Assembly: GCF_004345425.1 (NCBI RefSeq)
Contig: NZ_SLVP01000003.1
Location: 469,975 to 533,974 of the forward strand
Length of the DNA: 64,000 nt
Reading direction: 5' to 3'
Source: Paenibacillus sp. BK033
GTDB taxonomy: Bacteria > Bacillota > Bacilli > Paenibacillales > Paenibacillaceae
A program made the translations under genes and the position numbers. A model generated the notes under the pieces. The model saw only the letters and a program-made list of their open reading frames with translations, searched no databases and had not been told where the DNA came from. Shown one piece after another: positions 42,476 to 51,865 of the stretch (position 1 is its first letter; every line of letters begins with the position of its first letter).

Positions 42476-44635
42476 TTAGTCGTTATCTTGTTTATTCATT
42501 GCGGCTTTCAGCGCGTCGGCGAGACTATTGGACAGCGATACATTATCGCTGTACTGCTCAATCATCTTCTTCTGCTGATGCTTGTTGATTCTTCCGCCTT
42601 GCTTGTCGCCCAGCATCTCTATAACGTTGCACGGTCTGCACTGCGCGTATTTGCCTGCCTTGCCGTTATGAATTTCCATCTTCTTGTGGCATTGCGGACA
42701 GCGCTTATTGGACAACGCAGGCTCCGCCTGGCGGCGGTAGCTGCATTCGCGGTCGGAGCAGACAAGCGATTTGCCCCGCTTGCCCTTCACTTCCATCAGC
42801 AGCTTGCCGCATTCCGGGCAGCGCGAATGGGTCAAGTTATGCGGCTTGTATTCCTTCGTCTCATTCTTGACCGCCGTAACCCATTTGTCAGCCTGCTCCC
42901 GGATCCCCGCCATGAACCGCTTGGCGTCTCCTTTGCCGTGCGCGATAAGCTCAAGCTCCCGCTCCCACTTCGCCGTCAGCTCCGGGCTGCGCAGCTCGTC
43001 GACAACCAGCTCGATCAGCTGCTTGCCTTTGCCTGTCGGAACTAGACGGTTCTGGGTCCGCTCAATCGTATCGGTAGACAGCAGCTTCTCGATAATATCC
43101 GCGCGGGTGGCCGGCGTACCAAGCCCATGCTTCTCCATCTTCGAGAGCAAGGAGGCTTCCGTATAACGCGCCGGAGGGAGCGTGCGCAGCTCCTTCAGGC
43201 GGCTCTGCTTGACCGGAACGGCTTGTCCTTGGACAAGCGCCGGCAGCAGCTGCTCCGGCGTACTCTTGTCCTCGCCGCGGCCGTCCTCCTCTTCATCGTC
43301 CTCGTCCGCGGCAAATCTGGCGTCGCTGCCGCCGTACAGCTCTTTCCAGCCGATATCCCTCTGGACTTTGCCCTTCGCATACAGCTTGTCTTGACCAACC
43401 GTCAGCACGACGCTTGTCTCGTCATACGTATACGGCGGGTAAAATAACGAAATAAAGCGCCGCACGATCAGATCGTACAGCTTGCGCTCGTCATTGCCGA
43501 GAGCCGATAAATTTACGTATTCATCGGTCGGAATAATCGCATGGTGATCGCTGACCTTGCTGTCGTCCACGAAGCGTTTCGTCACGGTCAGCTGACCTCG
43601 GAGCAGCTTGCGGGCAAGCGGCGCATACGGCCCCACCGCAACGCTCTCCAGGCGTCCTTTAAGCGTTGGCACGATATCGCTCGACAAATAACGGGAGTCC
43701 GTACGCGGGTAAGTAACGAGCTTATGCTGCTCGTACAGCTTCTGCAGGACATTGGACGTCATTTTCGCAGAGAAACCGAGACGTTTGTTCGCTTCCCTCT
43801 GCAGCTCGGTCAAATCGAAAGCCTGCGGATGCGGCTCGGACTTCTGGGTTGTCCGAAGCTTGTCGACCTTGGCATTCTTCCCCTGCAGACGTGAGACTAC
43901 GGCGTCCGCTTCGCTTCTGTCCCACACTCTGCCGTCATGATTGTCGTTCTGGCGCCACAGCGCCTGGAAGGCTCCGAGATCCGCCGAAACCGTCCAATAC
44001 GGCTGCGATTGGAATTGGTTAATCTCCTTCTCCCGGTCGATCAGCGCGCCAAGCGTTGGCGTCTGCACGCGGCCTGCCGCAAGCTGGGCATTGTACTTCA
44101 CCGTAAGCGCCCTCGTGACGTTCAGGCCGATCAGCCAGTCCGCCTCCGCCCGGCAGACGGCCGATGCGTACAAATTGTTGTATTGCTGTCCAGGCTTAAG
44201 CGCCTTAAAACCGTCCTTGATCGCTTTGTCCGTCTGGGACGAAATCCACAGCCGCTTGAACGGTTTGCGCCAGTAAACCAGCTCCATAATCCACCGGGCT
44301 ACCAGCTCGCCTTCCCTCCCCGCATCGGTTGCGATGATCAGCTCGCCGATATCCGGGCGCTTGCACAGCTGCGCAACCGCCTTGTATTGATGCGACGTCT
44401 CTCGCATCACCTTCAGGTTCATCTTTCCCGGAAGCAGAGGAAGGTCCTCCAGGTTCCAGGTTTTGTATTTCGGATCGTAATCCTCCGGCTCCGCAAGCGT
44501 CACCAGATGGCCAAGCGCCCAAGTGACCACGTAATTAGGGCCTTCCATATAGCTTTTATTTTTGCTGCCGCAGCCGAGAACGCGCGCAATTTCTTTTGCG
44601 ACGCTTGGCTTTTCCGCAAGCACTAACGATTTCAT
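42476..44635 (-). CDS. topB: DNA topoisomerase III
   Basis: A 719-residue type IA topoisomerase that decatenates DNA. N-terminal TOPRIM domain (LVLAEKPSVAKEIARVLG, then ATDAGREGELVARW), RAEADWLIGLNVTRA, the catalytic tyrosine in LVTYPRTDSRYLS, and two C-terminal zinc-finger segments (CPECGKLL to CSDREC, and CPQCHKKM to CRPC). ATG 44635 follows GGGAGAGGG; the frame extends ten codons further without support. It lies 112 bp upstream of the ATP-grasp gene on the same strand but is separated from it by a strong terminator. Confidence 0.94.
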   Translation of the reverse strand: MKSLVLAEKPSVAKEIARVLGCGSKNKSYMEGPNYVVTWALGHLVTLAEPEDYDPKYKTWNLEDLPLLPGKMNLKVMRETSHQYKAVAQLCKRPDIGELIIATDAGREGELVARWIMELVYWRKPFKRLWISSQTDKAIKDGFKALKPGQQYNNLYASAVCRAEADWLIGLNVTRALTVKYNAQLAAGRVQTPTLGALIDREKEINQFQSQPYWTVSADLGAFQALWRQNDNHDGRVWDRSEADAVVSRLQGKNAKVDKLRTTQKSEPHPQAFDLTELQREANKRLGFSAKMTSNVLQKLYEQHKLVTYPRTDSRYLSSDIVPTLKGRLESVAVGPYAPLARKLLRGQLTVTKRFVDDSKVSDHHAIIPTDEYVNLSALGNDERKLYDLIVRRFISLFYPPYTYDETSVVLTVGQDKLYAKGKVQRDIGWKELYGGSDARFAADEDDEEEDGRGEDKSTPEQLLPALVQGQAVPVKQSRLKELRTLPPARYTEASLLSKMEKHGLGTPATRADIIEKLLSTDTIERTQNRLVPTGKGKQLIELVVDELRSPELTAKWERELELIAHGKGDAKRFMAGIREQADKWVTAVKNETKEYKPHNLTHSRCPECGKLLMEVKGKRGKSLVCSDRECSYRRQAEPALSNKRCPQCHKKMEIHNGKAGKYAQCRPCNVIEMLGDKQGGRINKHQQKKMIEQYSDNVSLSNSLADALKAAMNKQDND

Positions 44636-44805
44636 TTCGAATCCCTCTCCCTGCCGTAAAATCATTGTACAAGTATACTAGAAAAACGGCGGCGAGACCA
44701 TTGCCGGCCGCTCAATCCGCCTTATTTTACCCGGCATTTGCGGTGTGATATAGTAGGTTCACGAGTTTAACGAAACTTATATGCGACAAGTAAGGAGATG
44801 TCCAA

Positions 44806-45963
44806 GTGAAAGCTAGATTTATTCCCGTTATTACCGTCTTCCTCCTTGTATTTGCCCTGGTCAACTGGTACATCGGCTGGAATGGCTGGGTTTACCTGTC
44901 CACGCTGTTTGACCTCGAGCATGCCTGGCCGTATGGCATCATTGTCGGTATCCTCTCCTTCGCCTGGCTTATCGGACGGTTTGGACAGCATTCGGCTTCG
45001 CCGGTCCGGCAAGTCGCTTATTTCCTGAAATATATGGGCTCCTACTGGTTTGCCGTTATGGAATACGGCCTCCTCATTCTCCCTCTGGCGGATTTAGCCG
45101 TCTGGCTGCTGACGCTTGCTTCCGTTTCCTACAAAACAGCCGTTGCGTCCGTCGGCACGGTTACCTTCGTTCTATTGGCCTCGATCCTTATTCGGGGAGC
45201 TTGGAACGCCTGGACTCCGATTGTCCGCCGTTATGAGCTGACCGTTCCGAAGCAGGCCGGCGCTGTCCGGAAGCTCCGGATCGGAGTTGCCTCCGATATC
45301 CATCTGGGCACGGTAGTCGGCAACAAGCATCTTGGCCGCCTCATCAGCCACATGGAAGAGATGAAGCCGGATCTGATCCTGCTGCCCGGCGACGTTATTG
45401 ACGACAGCATTGATCCGTTCATCAAGCGCAATATGGCGGCTACCATGAGCAAACTTAAGGCACCGCTTGGGATCTATGCCGTGCTGGGCAACCACGAATA
45501 TATCGGCGGACACATTCAAGAGTACACCGCCCAGATGAAGGCGATCGGCATTCGAGTTCTTCTGGATGAAAATATTCTTGTTCAAGACAGCTTCTACATC
45601 GTTGGACGCAAAGATCTTGCTGCGCGTCATAGCGATCCGGAAGGCCGCTTACCGATCAGCGAACTGATTGCCGGTCTGGACAAAACCCGTCCGCTAATTA
45701 TGATGGATCACCAGCCATCCGATCTGGAGCAGGCTTCCGTGAACGGCATAGACTTATCCTTATCCGGTCATACCCACCGCGGGCAAATGGCGCCTAACCA
45801 TCTGATCACCCGCCGGATCTTCGAGCTCGATTGGGGCTATAAGCTGAAGGGCAATCTGCACGCCATCGTATCCTCCGGCTTCGGCTCTTGGGGCCCGCCG
45901 ATCCGCCTTGGCAGCCGCTCCGAGATCATTCAGATCGATCTAATGTTTCAGCCGCAGCCTTAG
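44806..45963 (+). CDS. Membrane-anchored metallophosphoesterase (YkuE/YaeI-like)
   Basis: A 385-residue protein. Four or five N-terminal membrane segments (about 5-145) precede a calcineurin-like phosphoesterase domain: ASDIHLGT near 165, LPGDVIDD near 197, GNHEYIGG near 230, DHQPSDL near 302 and SGHTHRGQ near 322 supply the two-metal site. Relatives act on phospholipids or UDP-sugar lipids; the substrate here is unknown. The start follows AAGGAGATG. The next gene starts 87 bp after its stop. Confidence 0.85.
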   Translation: MKARFIPVITVFLLVFALVNWYIGWNGWVYLSTLFDLEHAWPYGIIVGILSFAWLIGRFGQHSASPVRQVAYFLKYMGSYWFAVMEYGLLILPLADLAVWLLTLASVSYKTAVASVGTVTFVLLASILIRGAWNAWTPIVRRYELTVPKQAGAVRKLRIGVASDIHLGTVVGNKHLGRLISHMEEMKPDLILLPGDVIDDSIDPFIKRNMAATMSKLKAPLGIYAVLGNHEYIGGHIQEYTAQMKAIGIRVLLDENILVQDSFYIVGRKDLAARHSDPEGRLPISELIAGLDKTRPLIMMDHQPSDLEQASVNGIDLSLSGHTHRGQMAPNHLITRRIFELDWGYKLKGNLHAIVSSGFGSWGPPIRLGSRSEIIQIDLMFQPQP

Positions 45964-46050
45964 ACCTGTGGGCAGGGAATGAAACTTATAAGTCCCCAAC
46001 CTCGTATAGAGTCGCAACCATCACCCTATTCCAGGAGGGAATTCCTACTT

Positions 46051-46995
46051 ATGACAAATTCTTTGTTTGATCGTTTGACGGAAGCCAAGGAACGCAAATA
46101 CGAGCTTGAAAGAGCCATCCGCAGACAGAGTCAATTCCGCTCCCGGTTAAACGAACTGGAACGGCAGATCATCCGTCTGGAGCTTGATCTGGAAGCCGAG
46201 CAGGCCGACGTCGATAAGCTTACGCGAATGACCTTGACGAATCTGTTTCACACGCTGCTTCGGAGCAAGGACGAACAGCTCGAAATGGAGCGGCAACAGG
46301 CGCTGGCCGCGGCGCTCAAGCTTACGGAGGCCAAGCAGGAGCTGGGCAAGCTGAAAGATGAGATTATGCAGGCCGGAATGGTGATTAGCGCCAATCACAG
46401 CGCTGAGCAGGATTATAACCGGCTTCTAGCCGAGCAGGAACAATTCCTAAGAAGCATGCCAGACAAAGCCGCCGAGCTAATGGCCATGGAAAGCGAGATT
46501 GCAGCCCATCAGGTTACGGTACGCGAGTTGAATGAAGCCTTTACGGCCGGCAGAAGAGTGCTTGCCTCTCTGGAGCCGGCCATCGAAAGCCTCGACAAAG
46601 CCATCAACTGGGGCAACTGGGATACGTGGGGCAACGGCGGACTTATTTCTACCCATATTAAACACGAGCATATTGACGATGCCAAGTCCTCTATCGCGGC
46701 AGCCAACCATGAGCTGAAGAGCTTCCGGGATGAGCTGGCGGACCTGAAGCGCAGTCTCGATATCCAATTCGATATCAGCGGCCTGCTGAAGTTCGGAGAC
46801 TATTGGTTCGACGGGCTGATCACGGACTGGATCGTGCAGAAGAGGATCAAGGAGACGCAGGACCGCACCTGCGAAGCCGCGCATGAGGTCAGGACGGTAG
46901 TTAAAAAGCTGCAGGCGGAATATACAACCGCAGAGGCGGCGCTCAGCGGATTAAAGACAAAACGGATCTCATGGCTGGAACAGCAGCAAGCATGA
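46051..46995 (+). CDS. Coiled-coil protein of unknown function
   Basis: A 314-residue protein, almost entirely helical with long heptad-rich stretches (about 5-170 and 205-300). The middle holds a Trp/Gly-rich break (NWGNWDTWGNGGLISTHIKH, about 189-208) followed by a DDAKSSI helix. No signal peptide or membrane segment is evident. The break is the only non-coiled motif. ATG 46051 follows AGGAGGG; the in-frame start at 45979 has no ribosome site. No family is recognised. It may be cotranscribed with the metallophosphoesterase gene. Confidence 0.7.
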   Translation: MTNSLFDRLTEAKERKYELERAIRRQSQFRSRLNELERQIIRLELDLEAEQADVDKLTRMTLTNLFHTLLRSKDEQLEMERQQALAAALKLTEAKQELGKLKDEIMQAGMVISANHSAEQDYNRLLAEQEQFLRSMPDKAAELMAMESEIAAHQVTVRELNEAFTAGRRVLASLEPAIESLDKAINWGNWDTWGNGGLISTHIKHEHIDDAKSSIAAANHELKSFRDELADLKRSLDIQFDISGLLKFGDYWFDGLITDWIVQKRIKETQDRTCEAAHEVRTVVKKLQAEYTTAEAALSGLKTKRISWLEQQQA

Positions 46996-46998
46996 GAA

Positions 46999-47031
46999 AA
47001 AAACGGCCGGCGCGTTAAGCGCTGGCCGTTC
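46999..47031. terminator. Terminator of the bce-like operon (bidirectional)
   Basis: ACGGCCGGCGC and GCGCTGGCCGT pair around GTTAA, with TTTTTTT on the minus strand. The stop codon of the permease gene lies inside the stem. Confidence 0.85.
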
Positions 47032-48943
47032 CTCTATTCAATCCTTTGGAATAACTCATGCTTGCGAGCAGGAAGTAAATCGTCTGCATAACGACAAAGA
47101 TGCCGATAATCACAAACGAATACAGCCATACGCTGGATCCCATCAATCCGTCCAGCGCCTTCATCGCGAACAGCGCATGGATGGTGCCAACCAGACAAGG
47201 CAGATAGAATATAATGCCAATCTGGGTCACCGTTATTTTCCGAATCTCCTGCCTTGTCATTCCGATCCGTTTCAACGCGTTGAACTGCGCCTGATCCTCC
47301 TGCAGCTCCGTAAACATCTTGAAGTAAATCAAGCTGCCCGATGCGATAAAGAACAGCAGACTGATAAACAAGCCGATAAACAGCGTAAGCTGGCTTGTTT
47401 CCTTCATATTGGCAAAGTTATCCGCGCGATTGCGATTGACCTGCCCTTCGAGGTCTTCCCGAATTTGCAGCTTCTTAATCGCCGGACCCGCGCTTTCCCA
47501 ATCCTTCACTTCATAGCCGTACCAGACAAGCTGCTCGTTCTCCGGTACATTTGCAAGAAGCTTCTTATACTCCCCGTCCTCCACAATAATCGTCATCCAG
47601 TTGAAATCGGTCTGATTCATGACACTGTCGGAAAGGGTTACCGATACGGCATAATCAATCGCTTTGCCCTGCACAGTCCCCTGAATCCGTTCAATAGGAG
47701 GGCTGAACGATCCCGGCAGCGCTACCGTATTCGGCTTAAGATGAATCGTCTTCTTCCCTTGCGCTTTCGCCAGACGGTTATAATCCGACTCCGAGATCAT
47801 CATGGTGTCCGGGTTATAATCGATATTGTTCCCGTTGCTCCGCGTCAGCTTAATATGAGTTACGCTGGCTCCGTTCACAATCTTTGCATCGGTAACGGGA
47901 TGGCCGGCTTCGCGAAGATGCGTCTTCAGCTCTTCCGGATCAATCACCTCATGGCTTTGGAGACCCTTCTCCATCACCGCAACCGCATAAGGATAGAACT
48001 GGTAAATCTGCTGTTTCGCGCTTACCTGCATCAAATAAAACGTTCCGGAGGCAGTCAGAATAACCGCGCTCATAATCGAGACCATAAACAGAATCCGCGC
48101 GTTATCCTTCAGCTTGTAGCCAAGCTGCGACAGAACCACCATATTCGTACGGTTATAAAAGAACGAATGGCGCCTCTGCAGGAAACGGATCAGCAGCACG
48201 CTGAACTGCGTGAACAGGAAATAAGTTCCCACCGTCACCGTTACGAGGATAAGCAGGGCCATATAAAAGAAATTAAAGGGATTCAACATAACCGCCATCG
48301 TGTATCCCGCGCCAAGGGATACAAGCGCCAGTGCTACAAGCCAAGGCGAGAACAGCAGCATGCCTTTGGGCTTGCGGCCGGCCTTGAAGAGCTCCACCAG
48401 CTCGGCTTTGCCGATCCGGAGGGAAGTAAGAACGGCAATCGCGACAAACAGGACAAAGAACCCAAGACCGGTCATTCCAACCGCCTTCAGCGGAGCGGCA
48501 AACGGTATCGGGTCCGTTACCTTCAGAAACACCGACAGGGCCATAAAGAACAGCTTGCTGAACAGCATCCCAAGCCCGATTCCAACGCCGATGGACAGAA
48601 TAGCCAGGGCAATGCTTTCATAAATAACGAGCTTTCTCAGCTGCGCTTTGGTCATCCCGAATAAGGATAACAAGCCAAACTCCTGCTTGCGCGTTTTAAG
48701 GAAAGCCGAGTTGGAATACAGAACAAACAGAAAGGAGAAGATTCCGATAATGTAAAGGCAGAAAAGCATCCCTCTTCTTACCTTTGCCGCCTGTTCAATA
48801 TGTCCGTTTACGACATCCGGATGAAAAATAAACGATGAATACATATAGAAGATCAGTACGGAAAATACGCAGCTTAGGAAAAAGGCGCTGTACGAACGCC
48901 AGTTTCCCTTCATATTGCTAAGCGCGAGCGAACGGAACGTCAT
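47015..48943 (-). CDS. BceB-type ABC transporter permease (peptide antibiotic resistance)
   Basis: A 642-residue FtsX-family permease with ten membrane segments arranged as in BceB: one, then three, then two, a large extracytoplasmic loop (about 310-520) and four at the C-terminus. Known members release lipid II cycle intermediates from peptide antibiotics such as bacitracin and also signal to the partner kinase. ATG 48943 follows GGGAGGTAA and lies 26 nt inside the ATPase gene. It is the last gene of a regulator-kinase-ATPase-permease set. Confidence 0.9.
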   Translation of the reverse strand: MTFRSLALSNMKGNWRSYSAFFLSCVFSVLIFYMYSSFIFHPDVVNGHIEQAAKVRRGMLFCLYIIGIFSFLFVLYSNSAFLKTRKQEFGLLSLFGMTKAQLRKLVIYESIALAILSIGVGIGLGMLFSKLFFMALSVFLKVTDPIPFAAPLKAVGMTGLGFFVLFVAIAVLTSLRIGKAELVELFKAGRKPKGMLLFSPWLVALALVSLGAGYTMAVMLNPFNFFYMALLILVTVTVGTYFLFTQFSVLLIRFLQRRHSFFYNRTNMVVLSQLGYKLKDNARILFMVSIMSAVILTASGTFYLMQVSAKQQIYQFYPYAVAVMEKGLQSHEVIDPEELKTHLREAGHPVTDAKIVNGASVTHIKLTRSNGNNIDYNPDTMMISESDYNRLAKAQGKKTIHLKPNTVALPGSFSPPIERIQGTVQGKAIDYAVSVTLSDSVMNQTDFNWMTIIVEDGEYKKLLANVPENEQLVWYGYEVKDWESAGPAIKKLQIREDLEGQVNRNRADNFANMKETSQLTLFIGLFISLLFFIASGSLIYFKMFTELQEDQAQFNALKRIGMTRQEIRKITVTQIGIIFYLPCLVGTIHALFAMKALDGLMGSSVWLYSFVIIGIFVVMQTIYFLLASMSYSKGLNRGTASA

Positions 48944-49694
48944 CGAAATTACCTCCCAGTACACTCAAAGAATCCAGAATCTGCTGGAAGAACGCCTGGC
49001 GGTTCGCACCTCTCCGGATTTCGCTGAACAGCTTGCCGTCCTTAATGAAGACGATGCGTTTGCAATAGCTTGCCGAGAACGGATCATGCGTAACCATCAG
49101 AACCGTTGCGCCAAGGCGCTCATTCATATCCTTGAGCGCGTCCATAACATCCTTCGCCGCTTTGGAATCGAGGTTGCCGGTGAGCTCGTCGGCAAGCACC
49201 AGCGCAGGCTGGTGAATGATTGCCCGGGCAATAGCGGCGCGCTGCTTCTGTCCGCCGGACACCTCGTACGTCCGCTTGTCCAGGATACTGTCGATATTCA
49301 GCATAATCGCCAGCGGCTTCAGCTTCTCTTCGATAACGCGCGGCGCTGCGCCTTCAAGCACAAGCGGTAAAATAATATTTTCCTTAATCGTCATCGTATC
49401 AAGCAGGTTAAAGTCCTGAAACACGAAGCCCAGCTCTCTGCGGCGGAACAGCGCCAGCTTCTTGTCGCTCAGCTTGCCAGGCTGTACGCCGTTGATTTCC
49501 AGCTCGCCGGATGTCGGACGGTCAATCGTAGCGAGCAGGTTGAGAAGCGTTGTTTTCCCGCTGCCCGAAGGGCCCATGACGCCAACAAACTCTCCCGCTT
49601 CAATGTTCAGATCGATATCCTCAAGCGCCCGATAGGACATATTCCCTTTTGAATGATAGATCTTTCCAATCCCTTTCGTACGCAATACACTCAT
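48918..49694 (-). CDS. BceA-type ABC transporter ATPase
   Basis: A 258-residue ATPase with Walker A GPSGSGKTT (about 41-49), Q-loop FVFQDFNLLD (about 90), signature EVSGGQKQRAAIARA (about 144) and Walker B LVLADELTGNLD. The Bce type is indicated by the fused operon context and overlap with the permease gene. A possible BceR binding dyad lies about 110 bp upstream of the ATG. Confidence 0.9.
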   Translation of the reverse strand: MSVLRTKGIGKIYHSKGNMSYRALEDIDLNIEAGEFVGVMGPSGSGKTTLLNLLATIDRPTSGELEINGVQPGKLSDKKLALFRRRELGFVFQDFNLLDTMTIKENIILPLVLEGAAPRVIEEKLKPLAIMLNIDSILDKRTYEVSGGQKQRAAIARAIIHQPALVLADELTGNLDSKAAKDVMDALKDMNERLGATVLMVTHDPFSASYCKRIVFIKDGKLFSEIRRGANRQAFFQQILDSLSVLGGNFDDVPFARA

Positions 49695-49803
49695 CGTAAC
49701 AGCCTCCCCAAGACTTGCTCATTTGTTTTGATTATGGACTCAGTATAGCTCCATCCGCCCTTATCAACCCATCGATTTACCTTTCAATTGGAGGCTATGA
49801 ATC

Positions 49804-49817
49804 TTACGATTTTGTCA
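49804..49817 (-). promoter_or_regulatory. Candidate BceR-type operator
   Basis: Minus strand TGACAAAATCGTAA fits the TNACA-N4-TGTAA dyad of BceR-like regulators with one mismatch. It lies in the 145-bp gap between the kinase and ATPase genes, where induction by the neighbouring regulator is expected. Confidence 0.45.
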
Positions 49818-49839
49818 TGTTTCGCTCGCATCGGCGAAT

Positions 49840-50898
49840 TTAACGCAACAAATGGATCCCTTCGGGACGGAACACAACCGTAACCTTCGTACCGGAACCA
49901 ACCTCTGATTCGGCATACAGCTCGTGACCGAGACGGCCGCATACCTGCTTGGCCAAATAAAGCCCCATCCCCGTTGACTCCTCAACCGAACGGCCATTCT
50001 CTCCGGTGAAAAACGGGTCAAAAACCCTTGGCAGATCATGCGCCTCGATTCCGATTCCTTCATCTATAACTGACATCCTGACGGCGCTTAAATCCGGCTC
50101 CTGCTCGATGCTGACGATCAGCTTCTTTGAGCCCGGCTTGCGCTTCGAGTATTTGATCGCATTGCCGATCAGCTGATTCAAAATAAACGTCAGCCATTTC
50201 TCATCGGTCTCCACAACCGCCTCTCCGTCTATTCTCGGATATATAGCATGCCGTATGCAGAGCTGCTTGTGGGCGTTTATTACGCTGCGGGCCGCTTCGT
50301 GAAGCGCCACCGAACGGGGATGCAGATCAAATTCGATTTTGTCGAGCCTCGCCGTATGCAGCATCATATCGAGCCCTCTTGTCATCCTGCCGGTCTCCTC
50401 GCGGATGCTTTGCAGTCTTTCGGAATGGGCGGGCGGAACATCCCGCTCCTGCAGCGCTTCCTGGACAAGCAGATCAATGACCGAGACGGGAGTCTTCATA
50501 TGGTGAACCCATTGCAGAACGAAATGATTATGCTGCTCCTGCTGCCGGCGGTACTGACTGAGATCCGTCAAATAGGCGCCGTATTGCGCAGCCAACAGCT
50601 TCTGCACGGCAAGCTGCTCTTTGGTGACGCCGGAGGATACCACCATCGAAGCATTGAGCTCCGTTCCGTGTTCAATCGCATCCTGAAGCTGCTTGTAATA
50701 GCCGCGCTGACGAAGGTAGTCAACGGCCAGTCCAATAATCAGCAGGAAAACCGCAAGCTCGGCGTAATAATAGACAAGCCCCGCGTCCGCTCTCTCGTAA
50801 CGAAGCTTATCGAGAGAAAACATCGCGCACGCCATGAAGGAGCCTGTCAGGTAGGTTGCGATCAGAACTTTCCGATCCCAAAGATAAGCACGGATCAT
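49840..50898 (-). CDS. BceS-type sensor histidine kinase
   Basis: A 352-residue intramembrane-sensing kinase. Two N-terminal membrane segments (about 10-28 and 44-61) with only a short loop between them, no extracellular sensor domain. Phosphoacceptor His in WVHHMKTPVSV (H133), then N-box NQLIGNAIKYS, G1 DEGIGIEAHD and GMGLYLAKQV. The BceAB-type transporter is expected to do the sensing. Overlaps the regulator gene by 4 nt. Confidence 0.9.
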   Translation of the reverse strand: MIRAYLWDRKVLIATYLTGSFMACAMFSLDKLRYERADAGLVYYYAELAVFLLIIGLAVDYLRQRGYYKQLQDAIEHGTELNASMVVSSGVTKEQLAVQKLLAAQYGAYLTDLSQYRRQQEQHNHFVLQWVHHMKTPVSVIDLLVQEALQERDVPPAHSERLQSIREETGRMTRGLDMMLHTARLDKIEFDLHPRSVALHEAARSVINAHKQLCIRHAIYPRIDGEAVVETDEKWLTFILNQLIGNAIKYSKRKPGSKKLIVSIEQEPDLSAVRMSVIDEGIGIEAHDLPRVFDPFFTGENGRSVEESTGMGLYLAKQVCGRLGHELYAESEVGSGTKVTVVFRPEGIHLLR

Positions 50899-51617
50899 GC
50901 TTTGGCCTCCTGCAGCGCTTCGGCGCTCAGCCGGTAGCCTTGTCCCCGGACCGTCTCAATCGCTTTTAGAATGCCGATCTCTTCGAGCTTCTTGCGCAGC
51001 CGGGTGACATTAACGGTTAACGTATTGTCGTCCACAAACTGAACATCATCCCATAATGCCTCAAGCAGCTGCTCCCTTGCCACAATCTCATCGGGCCTCT
51101 TCATGAAAGCCTCGGCCAGCAGCCGTTCGTTCTTCGTCAGCTCCGTCCGCTCTCCCTGCCATTCCAGCTCGTTGCGGCTAAGATTAAGGCGCAGTCCCTT
51201 CAATTCGAGCTCGGCGGATGCCGCCGCCGAAGCGGCCGAAGCCGCGGCATATTCCCCGTATGCCCGGCGCAAAGCTCCCTTTACCTTCGCGAGCAGCAAA
51301 TCCAGATGAATAGGCTTCGAAAGATAGTCGTCTCCGCCATTTTCAATAGCCATCACCTGATCCATCTCTCCTTCGCGGGCTGAGATAAACAGAATCGGGA
51401 CGTTAGACCTTGTCCGGATTTGCCTGCACCAATAAAAGCCGTCGAAATACGGCAGATTGATGTCGAGCAGAACCAGATGCGGATCATACGACGCAAACTC
51501 CGCCAGCAAATCCTTGAAGTCAGCAGCCCTCTTCGCTTCAAATCCGTATTTCTCCATGGTTGATTTCAGTATTGCTCCTATTTTGTCATCGTCTTCGATG
51601 ATGAATATCCGATACAT
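50895..51617 (-). CDS. BceR-type response regulator
   Basis: A 240-residue OmpR-family regulator: receiver domain with IIEDDD (6-11), phosphoacceptor D52 (LLDINLP) and K near 103 (LSKPIHL), then an Ala-rich linker (AAASAASAAAS, about 131) and a winged-helix domain with LTVNVTRLRKKLEEIG. ATG 51617 gives the receiver its normal start. First gene of the module, transcribed divergently from the phosphate-related genes. Confidence 0.9.
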   Translation of the reverse strand: MYRIFIIEDDDKIGAILKSTMEKYGFEAKRAADFKDLLAEFASYDPHLVLLDINLPYFDGFYWCRQIRTRSNVPILFISAREGEMDQVMAIENGGDDYLSKPIHLDLLLAKVKGALRRAYGEYAAASAASAAASAELELKGLRLNLSRNELEWQGERTELTKNERLLAEAFMKRPDEIVAREQLLEALWDDVQFVDDNTLTVNVTRLRKKLEEIGILKAIETVRGQGYRLSAEALQEAKA

Positions 51618-51685
51618 GCCGGCATTCCTCCCCATTGTCATTTTAGGATAGCAATTTCGCCAGTCCCATTCAACCTAGGTCTTTC

Positions 51686-51725
51686 TTCACAAAATCATTA
51701 CAATTTCTAAATAATGGGATAATAT
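51686..51725 (+). promoter_or_regulatory. Candidate PhoP box and -10
   Basis: Hexamers TTCACA (51686-51691), ATTACA (51697-51702) and TAAATA (51708-51713) have the 11-bp period of PhoP direct repeats (TTHACA type), followed by GATAATATT as -10 and no -35. This is the layout of Pho-activated promoters. It would drive the propeller gene and possibly pst. Degenerate, so tentative. Confidence 0.45.
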
Positions 51726-51865
51726 TCCGCTGTTAGACTAGCTATGAAATCGAAATAGTTCCGACGCGGCTTGACGGGGGGAAAAATCAAGGCCATTCAT
51801 ACATACCGGCGTAGTGCCGTCGGACCTAGCAATTATTCGAAAATAAGAAAGGTGACGAACTTCAA

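Noticed and set aside
47177-48664. Long open frame (495 codons) on the plus strand opposite the BceB-type permease
   Set aside because: Basic, His/Arg/Gln-rich translation typical of an antisense shadow of a membrane-protein gene; the permease is clear.
49695-49800. Sigma-A promoter for the BceA-type gene
   Set aside because: TATACT is present but the nearest -35-like hexamers have wrong spacing, so no promoter is called.
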